From the NCBI GenBank assembly GCA_035626235.1, contig DASPOB010000044.1:1-46951 (forward strand): a stretch of DNA of 46,951 nt, given 5' to 3'. This document shows positions 16,518-24,701 of this stretch, in pieces. A program made the translations under genes and the position numbers. Position 1 is the first letter of the stretch. Each line of letters starts with the position of its first letter. The notes beneath the pieces were generated by a model, which had not been told where the DNA came from, made no database searches, and saw only the letters and a list, made by a program, of their open reading frames with translations. Origin of the DNA: DATFYP01 sp035626235 (GTDB lineage Archaea > Thermoproteota > Nitrososphaeria > Nitrososphaerales > Gagatemarchaeaceae).

Positions 16518-18452
16518 TTGCCAGACGGCGAGCGGAGACTCGCTGCAGTCATGTTCACTGACATAGTCGGGTACACCGCACTAACCCAGTCCAACGAGGC
16601 ACAGGCAATGGAGGTGCTGGACAGGCACAACCGCTTGCTCAGGCCCTTCTTCCCCAGATTCCATGGAAGAGAAGTCAAGACCATCGGAGACTCCTTTCTC
16701 GTCGAGTTCGAGAGTGCCCTCGACGCGCTCAGGTGCGCCACCGAGATCCAGTCCTATCTTCACGACTACAACGTATCCTCCAAGGAGGATTGGAAGATTA
16801 AACTGAGGATAGGCATCCACCTCGGAGATGTCATCCACCAAGGAGTCGACGTATTCGGGGATGCCGTCAACATAGCAAACAGGATAGAGCAGGTCGCAGG
16901 GCCTGAGGGTATCTGCATCTCCCAGCAGGTCTACGACCAGGTGCAGAATAAGTTCGACATTCCGTTGGTCTCTCTGGGAGAGAAGGCCCTCAAGAACGTG
17001 AGCAAGCTTGTGCAGGTGTACTCCGTGCAGATGTCGTGGGAGCAACCAACTTCCTCCAAAGACGCAGCGACTCTCCCACGTGACAGAATAGCCATCCTCC
17101 CTTTCGCCAATATGAGCCCCGACCCCAGCGACCAGTATTTTGCGGACGGCATGACTGAAGAGATCATCTCGACTGCTTCTGGCATCAGCGGGCTCAGTGT
17201 CATCTCGAGGACGTCGGTGATGGGGTACAAAGGGACGACTAAGAACCTCAGGCAAATCGGGCAGGAACTTGAGGTCGGCTCAGTCCTCGAAGGGAGTTTC
17301 AGGAAAGCTGGGAACAAGATACGTGTCACTGCGCAACTCATCGACGTGACAAGCGACAGACACCTCTGGGCCCAGAACTATGACAGGAACCTCGAGGACG
17401 TTTTCGAAGTGCAAGGCGACGTGGCGAGGCAGGTAGCGGAGGCCCTCCGGGTCAAGATACTTACTCCGGAGTTGAAACGTATCGAGAGAAAACCGACCGA
17501 GAGCGCGGCTGCCTATACGCTCTACCTGAGGGGAAGGAGCATCTGGAACAAGCGCGGCCCTGAGCATATGAAGAAGGCGATGGAGTACTTCGACAAGTCT
17601 GTCAAGGAGGACCCGGCTTTCGCCCTCGGCTACGTCGGGCTGGCAGACTGTGCAGTCCTGATTGCATCCAATTGGTTCATCGACCGAGAAGAGAACCTCG
17701 CGATGGCCAAGGCGATGCTGGAGAAAGCTCTGCAGCTCGACTCCGCGCTGGCCGAAGCGCACGCAACCTTGGGAATGGTCTACTATGATGAGTACGACCT
17801 CGGCGGAGCCGAGAACGAGTTCAAGAAGGCAATCGAGCTGAAACCGAGCTACGCGACCGCCCACCAGTGGTACCATATTCTCATGCGCGCAGAACTGCGC
17901 TGGGACGAGGCCCTCAAGGAGATAGAGAAGGCCGTCGAACTTGACCCCCTCTCCGGGGTGATAATCAGTAACTTCGGATTGTACTATCTTCGGAAGAGAG
18001 ACTTCAGCAATGCTGTCGAGAAGTTCAGGATTGCGGCCGAACTGGGGTACGACGCCGCCCATTACTGGTTGGCCGAGGCTTACGGGATGATGAAGATGTT
18101 CGGCCAGATGGACAAGGAGTTAGAGGCCGACGTCAGACTCTACCACGACATCGTTCCCAAAGAAAGGACATACGATGACCTGCTCAGCGCGTACCTCAGG
18201 GGCGACAAGGAGACGGTAAGGCGACTCCTCCCAGAACTCGAGGCCCACTTCGAGGAGCCTGGCACGACGGCGACATCTATATCGAGGTACCACTTCTACT
18301 TGGGACACAACGACAAGGGCTTCGAATGGCTTGATCGAGCCTACTCCAGGAGAGAGAGTGTCCTCTTGTACATTCAATCGGATTGGGTCTTGGATGGAGT
18401 CCGCAACGACCCGCGGTACCTCGACCTTCTGAAGAGGCTCGGACTGAACTAA
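16518..18452 (+). CDS. Class III adenylate/guanylate cyclase - TolB-like - TPR protein
   Basis: 644 residues in three parts. Residues 7-165 are a class III nucleotidyl cyclase domain: metal aspartates D15 (FTDIVGYT) and D58 (TIGDSFLVEF), adenine-selecting K54 with D111, and catalytic N118 and R122 (DAVNIANRI) are all present, so it should be active, probably making cAMP. Residues about 190-315 match the TolB/FlgO-like domain (IAILPFANMSPDPSDQYFADG). The rest is TPR repeats (for example ALGYVGLADC, AEAHATLGMVYYDEYDLGGAENEFKKAIEL). This architecture is common in bacteria and sparse in archaea, which suggests transfer. Start TTG. It lies between tRNA-Glu and a copy of that tRNA's 3' end. Confidence 0.9.
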   Translation: MPDGERRLAAVMFTDIVGYTALTQSNEAQAMEVLDRHNRLLRPFFPRFHGREVKTIGDSFLVEFESALDALRCATEIQSYLHDYNVSSKEDWKIKLRIGIHLGDVIHQGVDVFGDAVNIANRIEQVAGPEGICISQQVYDQVQNKFDIPLVSLGEKALKNVSKLVQVYSVQMSWEQPTSSKDAATLPRDRIAILPFANMSPDPSDQYFADGMTEEIISTASGISGLSVISRTSVMGYKGTTKNLRQIGQELEVGSVLEGSFRKAGNKIRVTAQLIDVTSDRHLWAQNYDRNLEDVFEVQGDVARQVAEALRVKILTPELKRIERKPTESAAAYTLYLRGRSIWNKRGPEHMKKAMEYFDKSVKEDPAFALGYVGLADCAVLIASNWFIDREENLAMAKAMLEKALQLDSALAEAHATLGMVYYDEYDLGGAENEFKKAIELKPSYATAHQWYHILMRAELRWDEALKEIEKAVELDPLSGVIISNFGLYYLRKRDFSNAVEKFRIAAELGYDAAHYWLAEAYGMMKMFGQMDKELEADVRLYHDIVPKERTYDDLLSAYLRGDKETVRRLLPELEAHFEEPGTTATSISRYHFYLGHNDKGFEWLDRAYSRRESVLLYIQSDWVLDGVRNDPRYLDLLKRLGLN

Positions 18453-18569
18453 GGGAATGCGTGTCAGAAGGATTCGCTTAGAATGGATTCGAACCAGCCT
18501 AGTGGCGAATCCTAGCCGAAACTATCGGATCCGAAACTGTTTCATCAGTTTAGACCTGGAATTCCATGC

Positions 18570-18588
18570 TCGAGTCCCGGCCGGGGCA
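18570..18588 (+). repeat. Near-copy of the tRNA-Glu 3' end (attachment-site-like)
   Basis: TCGAGTCCCGGCCGGGGCA matches 18 of 19 bases of tRNA-Glu positions 16343-16361 (one A-to-G change in the T loop). The flanks differ from the tRNA. Integrases of mobile elements commonly use tRNA 3' ends and leave such partial copies. The cyclase gene is the only gene between the two copies and no integrase is seen. Confidence 0.6.
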
Positions 18589-18782
18589 ATTTCGCACTGC
18601 CCGAGCCATCTTAGGGAGCTAGAGACCATTCGCCAATCCGCCGAAGCGATTCCTTTGGCATCTCCTTCACAGCGAGGGGACGACGCATCTTATTTCGGTG
18701 ATGAATTCGCGCGGAGAGATTCAGATTTCCAGTCCCACACTTGGTCGGCGGCCGCGTGATTGTCGGTCAGTTCAGGTAAGCT

Positions 18783-18790
18783 CTTTTATT
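18783..18790 (+). promoter_or_regulatory. TATA-like box for the 78-residue protein gene
   Basis: CTTTTATT, about 26-32 bases before ATG 18815, the spacing of a leaderless archaeal mRNA. Confidence 0.45.
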
Positions 18791-18814
18791 GCACTTCTTC
18801 GGAATCTCGCGCGA

Positions 18815-19051
18815 ATGGCTTCAATCAGAATCAAAGACGATGGGAGGGCACCAATCTCCACAGGGGGAAGGGAAGCTCCCTTCAAGCAGGGTGAGTTCTA
18901 TGTCATGGAGGTGCCGGATGACATCGCAAGATACTGGAACAAGATGGATCCGACAAGAAGGGAGGCCATGACAAGACAGTCGAGAAAGGAGAACAAGGAC
19001 GTGAGGGACATTCTCGATTCCTTCGTTCACAAGCCCGCGAAAGTCAAGTAG
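18815..19051 (+). CDS. Small hypothetical protein, 78 residues
   Basis: Not recognised. MASIRIKDDGRAPISTGG.. continues into a charged, probably helical C-terminal half rich in Lys, Arg, Asp and Glu (DPTRREAMTRQSRKENKDVRD). No cysteines and no membrane segment. I chose ATG 18815 because a TATA-like box lies about 26 bases upstream; longer in-frame starts run through the promoter. The composition resembles a small nucleic-acid-associated or ribosome-associated protein, but that is only an impression. Confidence 0.6.
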   Translation: MASIRIKDDGRAPISTGGREAPFKQGEFYVMEVPDDIARYWNKMDPTRREAMTRQSRKENKDVRDILDSFVHKPAKVK

Positions 19052-19435
19052 CGTCCGCGATTAGGTTGACAGGACGGCCCGATTTTCAGGGTTTGGCAAG
19101 TTCCCAGGTTAGACTGGCATCAATGCCTGGAAATCCATCTCATGAGCTTATCAGTATTGAAACCCAGCACGGGATGCTGGGTTGGTGATGATAGGACATC
19201 CATACGGTTGCCCCAGTCCCGACCGGGGCGGAACAACATTCATTGGCGGCCCCGATTCCATCGCCCCCGGCCCGACCAATCAATCGACAGGTAATACCTT
19301 GGGCTTCCGATGCCGATTTTGGATGTTCGGGTTGGGCAGGTGTGCACGTTGTTCCCTGGGTTCTCATGAAGGCAGTAGACGTGGGCTCGAACCGAGGCAC
19401 AATGCTTTTCCACACGGCCCGTGATGCCGCACGGG
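19052..19435. other. Intergenic region with hairpins
   Basis: 384 bases with no supportable gene. It holds a perfect nine-base-pair hairpin (19161-19183) and a GC-rich element at 19210-19229 resembling a tRNA 3' end. Open frames on both strands cover it but lack family features. Confidence 0.5.
19161..19183. repeat. Perfect 9-bp inverted repeat
   Basis: AACCCAGCA and TGCTGGGTT flank a five-base loop CGGGA. No T-run follows, so it is not a typical archaeal terminator; it could be an RNA hairpin or a binding site. Confidence 0.5.
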
Positions 19436-19813
19436 ATGGGGGCCAAGGATCAGCAGAAAGAGGTTGTGATGTCTTACATCCGAGCCCTGGACAGCTGGGA
19501 ATACGACGAAGCACTTGATTCCCTCCACGAACGAGTTCGCATCAAAGGTCCGGCCGGGGAGACCTTTGGGAAACCTAAGGATTTCATAGGGATGCTGCGG
19601 AAGTACAAGGGAAAGTACGAAATCAAGAAAGTGTTCGCAGATGGTAACGACGTGTGTGTCCTTTACGACCTAGCCACGAAGGGCTCCCGGGTGTACATGT
19701 CTTCATGGTACCGCGTAGAGGACGGGAAGATTGTTTCAATAGAGACAATCTTCGACTCAAAGGCGATGGGCCCTCCGCCTGGGAGCAATTCCGGCCGAAG
19801 GGGCGCTCGATGA
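19436..19813 (+). CDS. SnoaL-like / NTF2-fold protein
   Basis: 125-residue protein with the layout of the NTF2-like superfamily: an N-terminal helix (QQKEVVMSYIRALDSWEYDEALDSLHERVRIKGPAGETFGKPKDF), then alternating strands (YEIKKVFADGNDVCVLYDLATKG.. and SRVYMSSWYRVEDGKIVSIETIFDSKA). Such proteins are small ligand-binding or enzyme domains of varied function, often isomerases or dehydratases. I chose ATG 19436; GTG 19421 and ATG 19424 are upstream in frame. An AATGCTTTT element about 30 bases before supports a near-leaderless start. Likely monocistronic. Confidence 0.75.
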   Translation: MGAKDQQKEVVMSYIRALDSWEYDEALDSLHERVRIKGPAGETFGKPKDFIGMLRKYKGKYEIKKVFADGNDVCVLYDLATKGSRVYMSSWYRVEDGKIVSIETIFDSKAMGPPPGSNSGRRGAR

Positions 19814-20035
19814 AAGCCGCTCGCGTGCAACCTCGCGAAGGTCCCGAAGCGCTGGCCTTCGAGGAACGCGCGACCTGCCGTCAAACTTGAGCTAACTGGA
19901 ACGGTCCCGGTCGCGGGGTTCTCGCCACACCCCTTCAGTGAGGAGCATGTCTTGTTTCCGCTATTGGTTCCAGGAGAGTCCAAGCCCGGGTTAGGGTGTC
20001 ATTCTAGGCAGATTCAATAACGCAGGAGCAGAGCG

Positions 20036-20590
20036 ATGAATCAGGACTTGATGAAATCGACTTCGTATGAGGCTACTGCGGTTCTGGTTAGACGGGCTGT
20101 CACATTGGACGCCCCCCAAATCGCTGAAATCTACAACCAAGGTATTGAAGAGCGGGAGGCGACATTTGAAACGGAAACGAGGACAGGGGCAGAAATGCGA
20201 AGGTGGCTACTTGACCACGACTGGCGGCACCCCGTCCTAGTAGCTTCCGTCAAGGGGAAACCAAAGAGGATTGTTGGCTGGGCTTCAGTTTCCGCCTACC
20301 GAGCAAGAAAATGCTACTCAGGGGTAGGAGAGTTCTCGGTATATGTAAGACGTGGTTACAGGGGAAAGGGAATTGGCAAGGGACTCGTCTCCGCCTTAAT
20401 CGGCGAATCAGCAAGAGTTGGGTATTGGAAGCTTCTTTCGCGAGTCTTCGAGTTCAACAAAGCCAGTCGCAGACTCTGCAAGGGGTGTGGCTTTAGAGAA
20501 GTGGGGGTCTATGAGAAGCATGGGAAGCTCGATGGAAAGTGGATAGACGTCGTGATTGTCGAGAGACTAATCCCCAAGAACCTTGGCTGA
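20036..20590 (+). CDS. GNAT N-acetyltransferase, phosphinothricin acetyltransferase-like
   Basis: 184 residues. RRAVTLDAPQIAEIYNQGIEEREATFETE (about 19-47) matches the Pat/ArsN1 branch, whose members acetylate glutamate analogues such as phosphinothricin or arsinothricin. The acetyl-CoA loop is VYVRRGYRGKGIGKGL (about 102-117, RGxGxG/A type), followed by EFNKASRRLCKGCGFREVG, the usual N-A-S..L..K.GF signature. A GGAG Shine-Dalgarno lies at 20025-20028, seven bases before the ATG. The exact substrate cannot be told from sequence. Confidence 0.85.
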   Translation: MNQDLMKSTSYEATAVLVRRAVTLDAPQIAEIYNQGIEEREATFETETRTGAEMRRWLLDHDWRHPVLVASVKGKPKRIVGWASVSAYRARKCYSGVGEFSVYVRRGYRGKGIGKGLVSALIGESARVGYWKLLSRVFEFNKASRRLCKGCGFREVGVYEKHGKLDGKWIDVVIVERLIPKNLG

Positions 20591-20780
20591 TCACTTGGGT
20601 GTGCGCTTTGGGGCCATTCATGACTCGGTGGCATCTGGCAGGAGAAGATCTGAACCCGAAGGACCTGCTGCAGGCTGAGGCAGACCTGAAACAATCCCTC
20701 CTTAGTTATCGGTGAACGATTGAGCTACGTCTTCGGGCAGGGTCAGCATGGACTCGCCGCTCTCAGGAACAACAAATCGC

Positions 20781-20788
20781 TTAAGAAT
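20781..20788 (+). promoter_or_regulatory. TATA-like box before the 517-residue gene
   Basis: TTAAGAAT about 31-38 bases before ATG 20819. It favours that start over the in-frame TTG at 20720 and marks the likely promoter of the five-gene run 20819-27332. Confidence 0.35.
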
Positions 20789-20818
20789 CGCAGCACCCGA
20801 GCGCGCCCGTATACCAAC

Positions 20819-22372
20819 ATGAACTGCACTGCGACAAAGGCATTTCTCTCTCAGTTGAATGGGCGGGACGCGTCCATCACTCAGATTCCACCTGCCGACC
20901 TGGATTACCTGTCTACAAGCGGGTACGTCTTGAGGACCACAAAGGATGACCACGACAAGGGGGTCAACGAGGTCGCGAGACTGTCCCAATTGACCCCCCA
21001 GGTCAATACTGAAAGAGCGGAGGAAGAACAGGCCGAGGCGGCCCTGGTACAGGACGAGGAAAAGGAACATTCGATCAAATTCCTCTTTGAAGGCAAGGAG
21101 ATGAAGAACGAACTACGTGAGAGGATTCAGAGCGAAGCCAACGTTGTTTCGAAGGAGGAATCCGAGATGAATGAAATGGAGGCGAACGTGAACTCCCTCA
21201 TTCAGGAGAAATCAAGAATTGACCGGATGGCATTGTACGATGGCGGGTACCTGTCCCTCACCGGTACAGGTGCGGGATTGCTGAGTGATCTCATTGTCAG
21301 AGACTACCGAGTTGCGGACATGGAGCTCCCGAACTTCATCGCGGAGATTCAAGCGACAAACACCGAGCTGCGATCAATCGCCGACAAGGCGAACTTCTAT
21401 GTGAGCCTTCTTCGACCAAGGCTTCCGGAAATGGCGGTCGAAGAATACCTCGAAGTTCTGTCCTTACTATGGGGCACAGCAATAGGGTTGGGCAAGCTCC
21501 AAGGCGATCCCGGTCAGATAGGAGAGAGGTTCACAAAGGCCTTGGAAGTGCTACGAAGTCTACACTCCACGACTTCAAACAAGTTGATGGCCGCCGAGGT
21601 GATGACCGCGGCCGGTGGCCCGGACATTGTAGACCTGGAAGGGGTCATAAAAGACCTCGATCATCAGCTAAGAAAGGAGGGTGTCCCGGAACAGCTTTCC
21701 GCCGGGATCGCCGCAACGATCATGGCTGGAAAAAGGTTCGATGGATCCTATCCTTTGGATCGTTTCGCTCAATTCGCAAGAGTGACTCCTTCACACGAGG
21801 CCGCTTCGATACTGGCAGTCATGAACGTTCCGTATGACGGGCTGAGTTCCAAGTTCCAGTCGTTCAAGGCCACCTTCGCGTCATGGGGGTACACGGCTTC
21901 CGACGACACGGAGATCGCCTCCGCCCTCCTGGCGATTGGGGAACTCGGTGTGGGCGAAGTGCAGGAGAAACTCAAGTACATCGTAGAGCAGTTGCACAAT
22001 TACTTGGAATACCCCCTGGTGGCCGCCGCAATACTCGCTTCAATCCCGGTTTTCGAGGCGCACGAGGTGCTTGACCTGATGGAGAAGGCTGTCACCTTGC
22101 TCTCCGGTTACAGCCTCGACTTGGAGCGATCAGAGCTGGTCGCCCTGGCGGTCAGAATGATTCATGGAGTCAGAAATGAGCTGGTGAAGGAAATCGACCC
22201 GACTGCCAAGATCTCGCAGACTCCCGTACAGTTCGCTTACCCGACCTACCCTGCCTTGCTCATCTGGTATCATCCCGTTATCATCGCCCACTCCTACTAT
22301 CATGCCACGTTCAGCGGCATGGGGGGGTACCATCCGGCTCACAGCCACGGCGTGGGAGGATTCGCCGGCTAG
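20819..22372 (+). CDS. Hypothetical coiled-coil/helical-repeat protein, 517 residues
   Basis: Not recognised with confidence. Residues about 60-160 are very acidic and coiled-coil-like (TERAEEEQAEAALVQDEEKEHS..; KEESEMNEMEANVNSLIQEKSRID). Residues about 190-450 are repeated helical pairs with a pattern reminiscent of DUF4003-type proteins (FYVSLLRPRLPEMAVEEYLEVLSLLWG; KLMAAEVMTAAG). The C-terminus is aromatic, His and Gly rich (HSYYHATFSGMGGYHPAHSHGVGG), possibly a metal-binding tail. No signal peptide. ATG 20819 chosen; TTG 20720 would add 33 residues. It is 36 bases before the next gene and heads the cluster that ends in a helicase. Confidence 0.75.
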   Translation: MNCTATKAFLSQLNGRDASITQIPPADLDYLSTSGYVLRTTKDDHDKGVNEVARLSQLTPQVNTERAEEEQAEAALVQDEEKEHSIKFLFEGKEMKNELRERIQSEANVVSKEESEMNEMEANVNSLIQEKSRIDRMALYDGGYLSLTGTGAGLLSDLIVRDYRVADMELPNFIAEIQATNTELRSIADKANFYVSLLRPRLPEMAVEEYLEVLSLLWGTAIGLGKLQGDPGQIGERFTKALEVLRSLHSTTSNKLMAAEVMTAAGGPDIVDLEGVIKDLDHQLRKEGVPEQLSAGIAATIMAGKRFDGSYPLDRFAQFARVTPSHEAASILAVMNVPYDGLSSKFQSFKATFASWGYTASDDTEIASALLAIGELGVGEVQEKLKYIVEQLHNYLEYPLVAAAILASIPVFEAHEVLDLMEKAVTLLSGYSLDLERSELVALAVRMIHGVRNELVKEIDPTAKISQTPVQFAYPTYPALLIWYHPVIIAHSYYHATFSGMGGYHPAHSHGVGGFAG

Positions 22373-22374
22373 GC

Positions 22375-22387
22375 CCCTGTAACAGGG
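22375..22387. repeat. Short perfect hairpin between cluster genes
   Basis: CCCTG TAA CAGGG immediately follows the stop of the 517-residue gene. It could attenuate or process the transcript; no T-run follows. Confidence 0.35.
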
Positions 22388-22408
22388 AACCGCGGGAGAA
22401 GGATAGGA

Positions 22409-23452
22409 TTGAAGGTTTCAAGTGTCATCCTGGTGTCCGTTCTGCTCTCAACCGTCCTCGTTGCGAACGTGCATCCTGCGTCTGCATACGCGCCGCGGAA
22501 GGGGGACTACTTCGATTATTCTGAAACGATTGCGGTAAACGACGGTCAAGGGTCGTACGCAGGGTACTCAGACCAGACCCAAACGACCGGCCACGAGCAA
22601 ATGGACTCGGTCAGCGGAGGCATCGTTACGGCCTCATATTCTAACTCTTACCAGTTTAACAGCAATCAGGGGAGTTCCACATCTGGTTCGGTCTCCGGCG
22701 TCTACACCTGGTCGCCAGGCAGCTTCACTTACCTAAACGGAACCGACGACGAAACTGGATATTCAAAGCCGACCTACGTCTGGTTCTCCATGAACCCCTC
22801 GCTACCAGTCGGAGGCACCTTCTACGCTCTGAACACCCAGCTCACTGTGCTGTCGAAGAATTACAGTCTACTGTTGCCGACTGAGGGGGACAGACATGTT
22901 GAAACCATCCAAACCCAGGGGACGGGACAGTACCAGCGGAACGACGATTACGGCGTCTTCACTGCATCCTACACTTGGACCGAATACTTCGATCCGTCGA
23001 CCGGTTATATCGTGGGCTACAACTACACCGAACAGGACAACGGCCAATACCAGGGACAAGCGGGGAGTTTCACGTACACGGACGGCGTGTACGTCACCTC
23101 GACCAGCTATGCCCTGACCTTGGAGAACGCGACCATCGCAACCACGGCGACAAGCACTGGGGTGACTCTGAGCATCGTATCTCTCGTGGCCCTGGTGGCC
23201 GTACTAGTCATAATAGCAATAGCTGTCTATGCAGCGACCCGAGGCCGGAGACATGGACGTACGGTACCTGAACACTCGCACGTCCCGCCGCCCTCCCCGG
23301 CTCCGACGTCGGAGCCTAGAGTTGAGCTGGGCTCAGGGCCGCCAGAGCAGGTCGTGATTAAGGAGGTCGCGAAGGTGAACTGCAAGTACTGCGGAACTCT
23401 GATTCCCACAACGGTCGACAATTGTCCCTATTGCGGAGCGCCCAGGAGATAG
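22409..23452 (+). CDS. Exported/membrane-anchored protein with C-terminal zinc ribbon
   Basis: 347 residues. Residues 1-27 are a signal peptide (KVSSVILVSVLLSTVLVANVHPASA). Residues 28-245 are a Tyr/Ser/Thr/Gly-rich beta-type region with several N-x-S/T sequons (YLNGTDDE, KNYSLLL, YNYTEQ), as in secreted archaeal proteins. A single membrane helix follows at about 249-273, then a basic, proline-rich linker and a cytoplasmic zinc ribbon CKYCGTLIPTTVDNCPYCGAPRR at the end. The topology puts a sensor-like domain outside and the ribbon inside. Start is TTG with a GGAGAAGG Shine-Dalgarno about seven bases before it. Function unknown. Confidence 0.8.
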   Translation: MKVSSVILVSVLLSTVLVANVHPASAYAPRKGDYFDYSETIAVNDGQGSYAGYSDQTQTTGHEQMDSVSGGIVTASYSNSYQFNSNQGSSTSGSVSGVYTWSPGSFTYLNGTDDETGYSKPTYVWFSMNPSLPVGGTFYALNTQLTVLSKNYSLLLPTEGDRHVETIQTQGTGQYQRNDDYGVFTASYTWTEYFDPSTGYIVGYNYTEQDNGQYQGQAGSFTYTDGVYVTSTSYALTLENATIATTATSTGVTLSIVSLVALVAVLVIIAIAVYAATRGRRHGRTVPEHSHVPPPSPAPTSEPRVELGSGPPEQVVIKEVAKVNCKYCGTLIPTTVDNCPYCGAPRR

Positions 23453-23465
23453 CTGAGGGAACACT

Positions 23466-24701
23466 TTGACGCTGACCGCAGCCAAACCCGAATCGATCGT
23501 TCTACGCGGGGTGCCCATCAGTCTAAACATGTACGAAGGTGCAGGGACGATCACAAACAGACACTTCCGAGATTTCCAGATGCCAGATTTCGAGAGGCTG
23601 TACCTTCCTGACAGCGTAAGGCCCTTCTTGGGCAGGGGGCCGATGGCGACCAGGGAGCTCTTGATCGACGACAACAGGAGCGCCGTCAGCAGCCAACCCT
23701 GTGCAACCATCGATGGGGTCGACTTCTACTTCTCCGTCAAGGGGATTGGTTCGACAACCAGCCCGTTTAGCCGCCAGCTCTTCCGAAAGGATGAGATCTG
23801 TGGCCTCCTGAAGAGCGGCGTGGTGAAAGACAGGATAATGAGCGCGAAATACGGGGAAATGAAGCTGCCCAGATATCTTACAGGGGAGCTGTGGTCTAGA
23901 GGGTGCCCCTACGGGTCACAGGGACTCGAATTCGCATCAATCGCCATGAAGGCGGCCGAGATGTCAGACACCAGCGCGACATCGATTCATGGGTTCAGGA
24001 TCGCGCCTTTGGTGAAGGTCGTCAAACTTCCCGAAGCTCTCCGGGACGAGCTTACACAGGTGTATTGGTACAGGAGGTTCAGGCAGGAGATGGTCCAAGA
24101 GACACGGTTGGTGCCGTCCAACGTCAGGATTTACTTCCACTCAGACTGGACCATCGGAGACGACACTGGGGAGCTCTTCGACTTCTTCCGCATCGACACC
24201 AATGAAAAGGCCCTGAACTTCCTGAAGAACTTCGTCGGTAGCGGAATCGCGATTCTGACGCTCTTCGTGAGGTCCATGAGCGACAATGGAGACGGTACCT
24301 ACAGCGGCCTGGACTTCTACGACGTCTGGCTCGACAAGGACGCCGTGCTGGCCCCGGACGGAACCATCTTCTGGGCCGACCTCGAGGGGCTCCAGGCGAT
24401 AACCATTGGGGGGAGGAACAAGGCCGACCTCGAATTCAACATCGAAGAGAACATGGAGCACCAGATATACAGGTCCCTCTATGAGTTCATGTATGCCTAC
24501 GAGCAGATTGATAGGGAGCGGGTCAGAAGGTTCGGTCACATGACCGACCGAAAGATTCAGTTCGAGTGCCTCCTGACCGATGCCCTGAGGGAGGACGAAG
24601 TGGTTGGGCTTCACCGGAGAAACGACAGCCTTGAACTGGTCATAGGAAACATCCTCGGGGAGGAGAAGCTGGTCAAGAACTTCACGATCTTGGATTGGTG
24701 A
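23466..24701 (+). CDS. Unknown 411-residue protein with SelO/kinase-like motifs
   Basis: No confident family. FYFSVKGIGSTTSPFSRQ (residues 88-104) resembles the LKGxGxTPYSR motif of SelO pseudokinases, where the lysine binds ATP (here K92). GLEFASIAMKAAEMSDTSATSIHGFRIAPLV (153-183) parallels the SelO helix with its conserved glutamate (here E155). YDVWLDKDAVLAPDGTIFWADLEGL (285-309) has the spacing of a catalytic loop and a DFG-like metal aspartate (D305). These are weak, eye-level matches; family members usually exceed 450 residues. TTG 23466 is preceded by GAGGGA five bases away. It overlaps the next gene by four bases. Confidence 0.7.
   Translation: MTLTAAKPESIVLRGVPISLNMYEGAGTITNRHFRDFQMPDFERLYLPDSVRPFLGRGPMATRELLIDDNRSAVSSQPCATIDGVDFYFSVKGIGSTTSPFSRQLFRKDEICGLLKSGVVKDRIMSAKYGEMKLPRYLTGELWSRGCPYGSQGLEFASIAMKAAEMSDTSATSIHGFRIAPLVKVVKLPEALRDELTQVYWYRRFRQEMVQETRLVPSNVRIYFHSDWTIGDDTGELFDFFRIDTNEKALNFLKNFVGSGIAILTLFVRSMSDNGDGTYSGLDFYDVWLDKDAVLAPDGTIFWADLEGLQAITIGGRNKADLEFNIEENMEHQIYRSLYEFMYAYEQIDRERVRRFGHMTDRKIQFECLLTDALREDEVVGLHRRNDSLELVIGNILGEEKLVKNFTILDW

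Larger units (their letters stand above)
18453..18814. other. Intergenic region after the cyclase gene
   Basis: 362 bases without a convincing gene. It contains the tRNA-Glu 3' end copy at 18570-18588 and, at its end, the TATA-like box of the next small gene. The open frame 18457-18759 has no start context and unnatural composition. Confidence 0.6.

Noticed and set aside
18457..18759. 100-residue frame after the cyclase gene
   Set aside because: Passes through the tRNA-end repeat, has no promoter or start context, and no domain-like pattern.
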